Below the pieces are notes generated by a model that did not search any database, was not told the DNA's origin, and was given only the letters and a program-made list of their open reading frames with translations. Shown one piece after another: positions 16,369-23,147 of a stretch of 35,476 nt of DNA (positions within the stretch are counted from its first letter, which is position 1; every line of letters begins with the position of its first letter). This stretch comes from Aerococcus suis (GTDB taxonomy: Bacteria; Bacillota; Bacilli; Lactobacillales; Aerococcaceae). The stretch spans positions 1,946 to 37,421 of the forward strand of contig NZ_FWXK01000008.1 of NCBI RefSeq assembly GCF_900176325.1, given 5' to 3'. The translations under genes and the position numbers were made by a program.

Positions 16369-16481
16369 CAATTAGAAAAACACCTTGTGGGAACATATCA
16401 ATAGTAAAAATCGTAGGGGTGTGTAGACAGAATAGATATTTATAGGGAGAGTGAACAGAATAGACATATAAAATATATTAA

Positions 16482-16518
16482 AAAAGAGCTAGCCAAAAAT
16501 AAATAGGCTAGTTCTTTT
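16482..16518. terminator. Bidirectional terminator-like hairpin
   Basis: AAAAGAGCTAGCC (16482-16494) pairs with GGCTAGTTCTTTT (16506-16518) with one G-U pair and an 11-base loop. It ends three bases before the stop of the zinc-ribbon pseudogene on the minus strand and could terminate it. Confidence 0.75.
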
Positions 16519-16520
16519 AG

Positions 16521-16828
16521 TTAGAAAGGAATCTGATCATCACTTGAAAAATCAAATCCTGAATTAGAATCATCAGTAAAATTTTTGTTGTAATCACTGT
16601 GGTCGCATAAGATTCCATCTATAAAAAATCTTGTTTTAGCACCACAAGTTTCGCAGTATCTGGCATTACTTGGGTTATGATGTATTTCACCAATATCATC
16701 AAAACCATTAAAATTCTGAGTATGAATTCCTTTACAATCATTATATAAGTTCATCCCAGATATTTTGCAAAACAATGCTCATCACTAAATTCTTCGTTTC
16801 CACATTTAGGACAAATTTTTACTTTCAT
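16521..16828 (-). pseudogene. Zinc-ribbon protein, frameshifted
   Basis: From ATG 16828 the frame reads MKVKICPKCGNEEFSDEHC and then stops after FAKYLG. In the next frame the protein continues FCKISGMNLYNDCKG and later RYCETCGAKTRF, to a stop at 16521. Adding one T to the TTTT run near 16790 restores one 100-residue protein with three CxxC-like knuckles. The product looks like a small zinc-ribbon protein of unknown role. Database annotation may instead give only the 84-residue downstream frame (16521-16775). Confidence 0.6.
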
Positions 16829-17035
16829 TGTTGATTCATCAAATTATACACCATCATCATATATCATATCTACCTCACCTCTTTCCTGGTTATTTTCTTG
16901 TATATGCTCTTTCATGTCAGGACTTGAGGTTGAAATAGAGAAATAAGCATACAGCTTTGTAATAATACAGGTCTGTCTTTTGTATTGGGTTGGATGATAT
17001 AAAAAATGGTGATATAATGAATTTATTGAAAATAA
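16829..17035. other. AT-rich gap, no supported gene
   Basis: Short minus-strand frames exist (one ending RGEVDMIYDDGV at about 16840, another reading YYKAVCLFLYFNLKS around 16920-16975) that look like gene ends without starts. I see no promoter, terminator or RNA gene I can support. Confidence 0.4.
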
Positions 17036-17200
17036 GATAGGGTATTTAATGTAACATTCAACTTGAAAGCTGGAAAATATGACAATAAAAAGACTTATAA
17101 GCTTGTCATCTATGAAGAGTCAGGTCAAATTCTTCCAAAAAAGATTGAGTTTGCTATAGATATTCCCTTTGCCACAGGTGAATATGATTTCTTTAGTTAA
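17036..17200 (+). pseudogene. Orphan C-terminal gene fragment
   Basis: An open frame without a start codon, opening after a TAA at 17033, reads VTFNLKAGKYDNKKTYKL, then VIYEESGQILPKKIEFAI and ends EYDFFS with TAA at 17198-17200. The beta-rich, codon-like sequence looks like the end of a larger protein whose front part is gone. I do not recognise the family with confidence. Confidence 0.45.
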
Positions 17201-17293
17201 TAATTATTATGTACAATCTTGTTTATCTAAATATGTAGATTTTAATATTGACACTTAAAAGCAACTTATGTTTGTATTATAAGGGGGGATAAT

Positions 17294-17743
17294 TTGAAAT
17301 TTGTAGAATATAAAGATAGTGAAGATAAGAAAAAATTATTAGAATTTTTAGAAAATGCCGAGTGGAAACCAGGTCCTTTGACAGCTCAGACTATAAAAAA
17401 TGGGAATTATGAAGAAAAATTTGGGGGTGGTGGTCTTTTCTTTTATTTAGAAGATGATCTTCCACTAGCCTTTGGATCTTTGGTTATGGAGGATTATATC
17501 AAAATACCAGGACTAAAACCTTGGATTGCTATGATTTATGTCGATCCTAAATCAAGGGGGAGGAGATTATCAGAAAAGATGACCTTATTTTTAGAGAATA
17601 AGGCCAAAGAACTAGCTTATGATAAGGTTTATATTATGACACAACACAAGGGACTTTATGAAAAATATGGATATGAACTTCAAGAAATAGTATATGGTAA
17701 TATTCATGGAGAAGATTATTTGTATAAAAAATCCTTATATTAA
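17294..17743 (+). CDS. GNAT family N-acetyltransferase
   Basis: A 149-residue acetyltransferase. The GNAT core is visible: WIAMIYVDPKSRGRRLSEKM (the V-x-P-x-x-R-G-R-x-L acetyl-CoA loop), then a helix and YIMTQHKGLYEKYGYE, the typical final strand. Substrate unknown. It starts with TTG, supported by a very strong AAGGGGGG ribosome site five bases upstream and by no better start downstream. Codon use is far more AT-rich than in the chromosomal genes outside 15730-20890, so it probably came in with the surrounding accessory DNA, yet it is intact. Confidence 0.85.
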   Translation: MKFVEYKDSEDKKKLLEFLENAEWKPGPLTAQTIKNGNYEEKFGGGGLFFYLEDDLPLAFGSLVMEDYIKIPGLKPWIAMIYVDPKSRGRRLSEKMTLFLENKAKELAYDKVYIMTQHKGLYEKYGYELQEIVYGNIHGEDYLYKKSLY

Positions 17744-17829
17744 TTATAGTAATAAGGTGAACTTGAATTGGTGTTCATCGCCTATTAAAGAATTTAAATT
17801 TTTTAAACAAGGACCCTTTACGAGATAAA

Positions 17830-18064
17830 TGAACTGACCCCAAAAAGTTGGACTCAAAACCAACTTTTTGGGGTCAGTTTTTTCATGACAAAATATAGTA
17901 CAGAATTTAAGATGAAAATAGTATAAGAATACTTCAATAAAGAAGGAGGATATAAATATTTAACTGATAAATATGGACTCAGTGATCATTCAGTAGTCAG
18001 AAGATGGGTTAATTCATACAAAGCACAAGGAAAGGACATCATCAAAGACATTAAATGTTCTTAA
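17830..18064 (+). mobile_element. IS3-family insertion sequence remnant (left end and start of orfA)
   Basis: The left end reads TGAACTGACCCC, then a perfect hairpin, then ATG at 17885 and a frame MTKYSTEFKMKIV, TAA, EYFNKEGGYKYLTDKYGL, SDHSVVRRWVNSYKAQGKD. This is the helix-turn-helix N-terminus of an IS3-family transposase OrfA. Codon 14 is TAA where CAA (Gln) is expected, and all sequence after about 18057 (rest of orfA, orfB and the right inverted repeat) is missing, so it cannot move on its own. Confidence 0.82.
17832..17879. repeat. Perfect 20-bp inverted repeat in IS left end
   Basis: The 20-base arm at 17832-17851 (AACTGACC... AGTTGG) is matched exactly by its reverse complement at 17860-17879 with an 8-base loop, then T6. 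Such a hairpin just inside an IS end can block read-through from outside; it would also act as a terminator. Confidence 0.9.
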
Positions 18065-18378
18065 TGCATTGTAAACTTGCTCTGCCTTTTCATGGCTCCA
18101 TTCAGAAGATCTGCAGTAATCTAGGTCAACAACAATGTAAGAAACACGCTTAATAGTATCTAAGTCGATAATTGCTTTGTTTGTTGTATTATTAAATGAA
18201 GGGAACCTCTCAGCAACTGAAATGTAAATATTTTTTTGTTATGATATTGAAGGCTATTAAGTTCTATAAATTTAACTGTATGCTTTCTACTTTTTATCCT
18301 CATGTAGATAATTCTTTTTTCATTATTCTTTGGATAAAGAAGGTTTAGAAGTTCATCTCTAATTTCGTTATCTGACAT
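18058..18378 (-). pseudogene. Unknown gene, frameshifted and 3'-truncated
   Basis: From ATG 18378 the frame reads MSDNEIRDELLNLLYPKNNE and on to QYHNKK. At a run of seven A (minus strand, about 18229-18235) the sensible frame changes and continues IYISVAERFPSFNNTTNK, AIIDLDTIKRVSYIVVDLDY and WSHEKAEQVYNALRTFN up to the IS3 remnant. The IVVDLDY core with preceding YISV resembles primase or replication-type proteins of mobile elements, but this is only an impression. Annotation pipelines would report only the 72-residue front frame (18160-18378). Confidence 0.55.
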
Positions 18379-18441
18379 GAGACTTGTGTCACAGCCTCTT
18401 TTACTTATTCATAACTATTGACTTGGTGCCTTAGTTATAAA

Positions 18442-20217
18442 TTATTTTAGGAAGTCATCAGCTAGATAAGGCACACCATCTGAGTAGTCATAGAATCCTT
18501 TGCCTACTTCTACACCAGTTTCGCCTTTTTCTACTTTATCTTTAACTAATTTAACAATTTTTTGTTCTACTGGATTGTCTGAGTTACCGTATAGACGTTC
18601 AGCAATGTTAGCAACTGTACGTAAGCCAATGCGGTCCATTGTTCCAAATGGTCCAATGTCAGTCATACGTGTAATCATCCAAGTTTTGTCAACTGCTTCA
18701 ATAGGGCTGATGTCATCTGCAACCAGTAGTAAAGCTGCGTAAAGAACTGGAATACTCAAGGTTGTTAGGATGTAACCAGCTTGTTCTTTTTTAAGGACAA
18801 ATGGTAAGCAGTCGATGTCTCGAGCAAAGGCAACCAACTCTTTAACTAAGTCTTCACTTGTTTCAGATACTGGCATAATTTCTGCAGAGTAGTTATCCCA
18901 AATTGGTGTAGAGAAGTTCATTGCTGCAAATTTTTCTGCATGTCCAGTAGCTGGAGCTAATTCACTTGGTAGAAGTGTTGATGTTGCAGAAACTAAGATT
19001 GTCTTATAAGCTAATTCTCCACTTAAAGTCTTGAAGAAGTCAAGTTTTTCTTCTTTAACTTCTGGAATAGCTTCAATGACAAGGTCTGCATCTTTCACAG
19101 CTTCTTTTAAGTCTGTTACATAAGTGATTTCAGATACTTTACCTTCATTACCAAGTTCAGCAATGGCTTCTTTAGCTTTAGATAGAGCATCTTCACTGTG
19201 GTCGTAAAGTGTAACTGAGAATCCTTGTTTTGCAGTTTGGAAGGCTAATTGACGGCCAAAGACACCTGCACCAACAATGGCAACTTGCTTGATGCTGTGT
19301 GTATAGTCTTTATATTCCTCTGGTAAGTTAAGGAAGTCATCTTCTAAGAAGGCAGGGTTAGGATATTTGTAGAAACCTTCACCTGAAAACTTACCTAATT
19401 TACCTTCTTCAATACGACCTTCAAGGAATTCAAGTAAGTGACTTCTCCATTCAGCATCATCTTGGCTTAGTTGAATACGGGTAATATTTGCGATGGTCTC
19501 CATACCAATGGGGTCCATGACACCAAATGGGCCAACTGGGTGAGAAGAACCCGCTAACCATACTTTATCAATGGTTTCGTGGTCAGCAATTTTATTACCG
19601 AACAAGTACATTGCTGCAGTTATGAAACGGGTTAACATTGTATTTAAGATGTAACCAGGTTGTTCTTTTTCAAGTGGAAGAGCGACCATGCCAATATCTT
19701 TAGCAAATTGAAGTAAAATTTGGAAGACTTCGTCAGAAGTTTTTGATGTTTTCATAACTTCGGCAATGTTTTTAAGCCAAATTTCGTTAGCAAAGTGTAA
19801 GGCAATGAATTTTTCAGGACGGTCAGTTGCATCCATAAATGCACTTGGGAGTAATGTTGAAGTGTTTGATGCAAAAATTGTTTTCTCTGGTGCAGCTTTT
19901 GAAGCATCACCATAGAAGTCTTTTTTAATATCAATTTGTTCAACGATTGCTTCAATAAGTAAATCGGCATCGCCTAATGCTTCGTTGATGTCATCTGTAT
20001 ACTTAATAGAATCTGCTGTCTGCTTGATATGTTCTTCACTAAAATCTAAGTCTGCAATATATCGTGGCACAAAGTTATTAATTTTTTCTTTTGCACCATC
20101 TAGTGCATCTTGAGAAATATCATAAACTGTAACTTCAAATCCGTGTGCTGCGGTTTGAAGGGCGATCTGACTACCTAAAACGCCACCACCAGCGATAGTT
20201 ACTTTCTTAATTGACAT
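18442..20217 (-). CDS. Fused tandem 3-hydroxyacyl-CoA dehydrogenase, second half catalytically degenerate
   Basis: A 591-residue protein made of two complete 3-hydroxyacyl-CoA dehydrogenase modules. Module 1 (1-300): NAD loop GGGVLG (10-15), SNTST (117-121), catalytic His141 in ALHFANE and Glu153, helical C-terminal domain ending GEGFYKYPNPAF. Module 2 (309-591): GAGVFG (316-321), SATST in place of SNTST (410-414), MNFST with Asn434 where His is needed, Glu446 kept, and again GKGFYDYSDG. Module 1 should oxidise or reduce a 3-hydroxyacyl-CoA or a similar hydroxy acid with NAD; module 2 probably no longer catalyses. No other beta-oxidation genes are near. I chose ATG 20217 because AAAGGAG is about eight bases upstream, against none for ATG 20223. 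Confidence 0.85.
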   Translation of the reverse strand: MSIKKVTIAGGGVLGSQIALQTAAHGFEVTVYDISQDALDGAKEKINNFVPRYIADLDFSEEHIKQTADSIKYTDDINEALGDADLLIEAIVEQIDIKKDFYGDASKAAPEKTIFASNTSTLLPSAFMDATDRPEKFIALHFANEIWLKNIAEVMKTSKTSDEVFQILLQFAKDIGMVALPLEKEQPGYILNTMLTRFITAAMYLFGNKIADHETIDKVWLAGSSHPVGPFGVMDPIGMETIANITRIQLSQDDAEWRSHLLEFLEGRIEEGKLGKFSGEGFYKYPNPAFLEDDFLNLPEEYKDYTHSIKQVAIVGAGVFGRQLAFQTAKQGFSVTLYDHSEDALSKAKEAIAELGNEGKVSEITYVTDLKEAVKDADLVIEAIPEVKEEKLDFFKTLSGELAYKTILVSATSTLLPSELAPATGHAEKFAAMNFSTPIWDNYSAEIMPVSETSEDLVKELVAFARDIDCLPFVLKKEQAGYILTTLSIPVLYAALLLVADDISPIEAVDKTWMITRMTDIGPFGTMDRIGLRTVANIAERLYGNSDNPVEQKIVKLVKDKVEKGETGVEVGKGFYDYSDGVPYLADDFLK

Positions 20218-20531
20218 GAGCATCTCTCCTTTTAAATAATTTTAAAACCATAATAAATTAAACTACTGAGTAATTAAATAACTTTAGTACCTACCTTCAC
20301 TTTATCACAATTTAAAAAATTGAAACTAGTTTATGAAGCTTTTAATAAACAAACTTTATAAAAATCATGCGCTTACAAAAAAGATATCATCCCTTTAATC
20401 GCAAGATGACCTTGAAAAATGGTCTGCTAAACAAGTAAAATATGTCAGAGATACAAGACAAGAAAGATTAGAGAAATTAGTGTGAGAAAAGATAATGAGT
20501 ATCGAACAGAAGAGTTGACTGTTGAGATTGA
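20218..20531. other. AT-rich gap upstream of the dehydrogenase
   Basis: It must hold the dehydrogenase promoter on the minus strand, but I see no convincing -35/-10 pair. A startless plus frame at 20399-20485 reads DDLEKWSAKQVKYVRDTRQE and ends LEKLV, another orphan gene end. Confidence 0.4.
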
Positions 20532-20732
20532 GCGGTTCGGGACTGGGCGTTTGAGCATACGGAATATGACACCTTGTATTCCTACATGAAATATACCAAT
20601 GTGGCCTCATCGTTGACGGCACAAGCCATAGGAATGACAAAAGTGAAAGCATATCCTGACGAAGATAATGGAATATCATATGCCTATGCCATTACGCGTA
20701 AAGAATGGCAGGAGCTTAAAGAAAACCATTGA
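20532..20732 (+). pseudogene. GNAT acetyltransferase, C-terminal fragment
   Basis: After a stop at 20529 the frame reads DWAFEHTEYDTLYSYMKYTN, VASSLTAQAIGMTKVKAYP and ends WQELKENH. This is the last third of a RimJ/RimL-like GNAT enzyme (helix, the N-x-A-S turn, and final strands). No start codon and no acetyl-CoA loop remain. Confidence 0.7.
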
Positions 20733-20756
20733 AAATAAAGTAAAGGAGCTATTTTG

Positions 20757-20891
20757 ATGAAGATTGAACATCTTGCCTTATATGTCAATGATTTAGAAGG
20801 TGCTAAGCAATTTTTTGAAACCTATTTTGGAGCTTCGGCTAATGACAGATATCATAATCAAACCACTGATTTCAAATCGTTCTCCATTTAG
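20757..20891 (+). pseudogene. VOC (glyoxalase) family protein, N-terminal fragment
   Basis: ATG with AAAGGAG eleven bases upstream reads MKIEHLALYVNDLEGAKQFF, ETYFGASANDRYHNQTTDFK, the first beta-alpha-beta unit of a glyoxalase/bleomycin-resistance (VOC) protein, then stops after 44 residues. A full member has about 125. The break is where an unrelated membrane-protein end is joined on, so this is the right edge of the accessory zone. It is 24 bases from the GNAT fragment's stop and was probably cotranscribed with it. Confidence 0.75.
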
Positions 20892-21073
20892 GGGGATCAG
20901 CGGGCGTGTTTTTAGTAATTGCGAAGTATAATCAGTGGCTTCCAATGACTTTTGAAGCGACATTCTGGTTCTTCGTCGTATTTATTTTCATCTTTTTCTT
21001 GATTTGGCAGTTTTATTTTATTTATCATCGTTATTTGGTTCATAAAATCAATCGTAAAATTTCCCAAAACTAA
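20891..21073 (+). pseudogene. Membrane protein C-terminal fragment (DUF3021-like)
   Basis: The frame FEATFWFFVVFIFIFFLIWQ, FYFIYHRYLVHKINRKIS ending QN with TAA is a last transmembrane helix plus basic tail. The pattern resembles the end of DUF3021 proteins, usually partnered with LytTR regulators, but the fragment is too short to be sure. Base composition is closer to the core genes, so it may be a host gene cut by arrival of the accessory zone. Confidence 0.45.
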
Positions 21074-21209
21074 GTGAAAATAGGGTCATTGATAAGTGAG
21101 TAAAAAATTTGAGTAATCGTCGTATAAATAAATTCATCTTTCCCTTTGATTGTGTTGTTTCTCACATTATGCTATCTTGAAAGTATGATGATAAATACGG
21201 AGGGAAAGT

Positions 21210-22001
21210 ATGACAGAATTAAACGAAGCGGTAAAAATTATTTTCTTTGATATTGATGGAACGCTCATTGATCAACAAGCTGAAACGATGACCGATAAAA
21301 CCATTGAAGCCTTAAAACAATTGCATGCGAATGGGTATAAACTATGTGTGGCATCTGGCCGTCCGCCATTTGCGTTAAACGAACTGTACGATTTACCATT
21401 TGATGCCTTTTTAACCTTTAATGGGTCTTATTGCTTTACGCGTGATGACGTGGTTTATGAAAATGCGATTCCAAATGAGGATATTCAACAACTTGCCAAA
21501 AACGGGGAAGCCATTGACCGACCAATTGCGATTGCGACGAATGAAGCGATGCATGCGAATGGTTGGGACGAAGATTTAGCGGAATATTTCTCCTTTGGTG
21601 GGATGGCACTCGAAAAAGCTGACGATTTCGATGACGTTTCCAAACACGATGCGATTTACCAAGTGATGTCAGGTGGGCGCGAAGAGGAATACGATGCCCT
21701 ATTAAAAGATATCAAAGGGGCTGAAATTACCGCTTGGTGGGACCGCGCGGTAGATATTATTCCTAAAGGTGGGGGTAAAGGCAAAGCCGTGGAAAAATTT
21801 TTAGATTATTATCAACTCGATGCGTCACAAGCGATGGCGTTTGGTGATGGAAACAATGACTTACCAATGTTTGATGCGATTACTCATGGAATTGCTATGG
21901 GTAATGGATCGGATGACTTAAAAGCTGTCGCTGAAGATGTGTGTCCTTCCGTAGCTGACGATGGTATTTATTATTACTGCCAAGAAAAAGGCTTAATCTA
22001 A
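21210..22001 (+). CDS. Cof-type HAD-IIB family phosphatase
   Basis: A 263-residue cytoplasmic hydrolase. Motif I is FFDIDGTLI (nucleophile Asp14 and Asp16), motif II VASGRPP, motif III the Lys in GGGKGKAVEKF, motif IV AFGDGNNDLPMFDA. A C2B-type cap lies between motifs II and III. Cof-type enzymes act on sugar phosphates, flavin or pyridoxal phosphates with low specificity; the substrate is unknown. GGAGGGAAAG precedes ATG. It is followed 93 bases later by the NAD(P)-binding gene, with no terminator visible between, so both may share a transcript. Confidence 0.92.
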   Translation: MTELNEAVKIIFFDIDGTLIDQQAETMTDKTIEALKQLHANGYKLCVASGRPPFALNELYDLPFDAFLTFNGSYCFTRDDVVYENAIPNEDIQQLAKNGEAIDRPIAIATNEAMHANGWDEDLAEYFSFGGMALEKADDFDDVSKHDAIYQVMSGGREEEYDALLKDIKGAEITAWWDRAVDIIPKGGGKGKAVEKFLDYYQLDASQAMAFGDGNNDLPMFDAITHGIAMGNGSDDLKAVAEDVCPSVADDGIYYYCQEKGLI

Positions 22002-22094
22002 CGAACCCACTTTCTCTCTTCATAGAGTGCGGTAAGCAGGAAGATTGCTTTTATCTACTGACACGTTAAGATGAAGGTGAGAAAGGATGGTATG

Positions 22095-22781
22095 ATGAAA
22101 AAAGTATTAGTCGTTGGGGCCAATGGTAAAATTGGTCGTCAAGTGGTAGATAAATTACACGAAAATAGTGATTATGACGTTTATGCTGGTTTGCGTAAAG
22201 ATGATCAAATCGCTGAACGTAAAGGGAAAGGTATCCATGCGGTAAAAGTCGATTTAGAAGGTGAATTGACCGCACTAGAAGAGGCTGCTAAAGGAATGGA
22301 TGCGATTGTCTTCTCTGCTGGTTCTGGTGGTAGCACTGGCGATGACAAAACGATTTTGGTTGACCTAGATGGTGCAGTGAAAATGATGTTAGCCGCTCAA
22401 AACCAAGGCGTTAAACGGTTTGTGATGGTTTCTTCAATGTTCTCTAACGTTCGTGACATTTGGTCTTACGGTCGTTACGAAAATGCCGGCGTAGGAAATC
22501 CTTACTTCGCCGCCAAACATTACGCCGACGAAGCCTTACAAGCATCAGACTTAGACTATACGATTATTCGCCCATCAACATTACAAGATGATGCCGGTAC
22601 TGGCAAAATCTCATTAGCTGAACAATTTACAAATCATGATGAACGCACCATGAAAATCCCCCGCGAAGACGTCGCCGAAACCATCATTGCCGTGTTAGGT
22701 AATGACCACACAATTGGTAAAACCTTTGACTTAGATACAGGAGACACTCCAATTGCTGAGGTTGTTGAAGGGTTAGGGTAA
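22095..22781 (+). CDS. NAD(P)H-binding atypical SDR family protein
   Basis: A 228-residue Rossmann-fold protein beginning MKKVLVVGANGKIGRQVVDK with the GANGKIG dinucleotide loop, then VKVDLEG, FSAGSGG, a YENAGVG/YFAAKHYADE segment where a YxxxK would be, and YTIIRPSTL. This is the NmrA/YwnB-like atypical SDR type, acting as NAD(P)H-dependent oxidoreductase or redox sensor. Three starts are possible (22071, 22092, 22095); I chose 22095 since AAAGGA is seven bases upstream and the family starts MKKVLV. A terminator with the same stem as the surface-protein genes follows. Confidence 0.88.
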   Translation: MKKVLVVGANGKIGRQVVDKLHENSDYDVYAGLRKDDQIAERKGKGIHAVKVDLEGELTALEEAAKGMDAIVFSAGSGGSTGDDKTILVDLDGAVKMMLAAQNQGVKRFVMVSSMFSNVRDIWSYGRYENAGVGNPYFAAKHYADEALQASDLDYTIIRPSTLQDDAGTGKISLAEQFTNHDERTMKIPREDVAETIIAVLGNDHTIGKTFDLDTGDTPIAEVVEGLG

Positions 22782-22802
22782 GAAGAAAATATTAAATGAT
22801 TT

Positions 22803-22831
22803 GGAGGAGCTGCTTAGGCAGCTCCTTTTTT
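22803..22831 (+). terminator. Terminator with recurrent stem
   Basis: AGGAGCTGC (22805-22813), TTAG loop, GCAGCTCCT (22818-22826), then a T run. The stem equals that at 236 and 26191, flanking the surface-protein pseudogene on its left. Confidence 0.88.
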
Positions 22832-22918
22832 GTATAATCACTCCAATAAAAACATTAATTGCATTTTGGTGAAAAAGACAGCTCTGTTAAAATAAGAAAA
22901 TTTTATTTTTTTAATTTT

Positions 22919-22951
22919 AAAAGTAACTTTTACTACACAAAAGTTACTTTT
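22919..22951. repeat. 13-bp perfect inverted repeat upstream of surface-protein gene
   Basis: AAAAGTAACTTTT (22919-22931) and AAAAGTTACTTTT (22939-22951) are exact reverse complements around ACTACAC. The 366-bp gap 22782-23147 holds this, the terminator before it, and a TATAAT at 23029-23034 before the surface gene. It could be an operator or a transcript hairpin. Confidence 0.7.
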
Positions 22952-23147
22952 ATAGTAACAATCTGTTCTTTGCTGGAATAAATAATAAAAAAGCCAGATA
23001 TATGAATAGGCAACTGAAATTTTTTAACTATAATAAAAGTAAGCTCACACGTTTTGTAAGGCGAGGGAGATGATGAATAAATATTTTATTTGGTAAAACT
23101 TATGGGGTTTTGATGAAGGCATAGGACGTCATAAAAGGAGGAAAACC

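Noticed and set aside
17036-17200. Part of a BREX or other defence gene
   Set aside because: The 50-residue tail gave only a vague impression of large mobile-element proteins; no motif supports a defence family.
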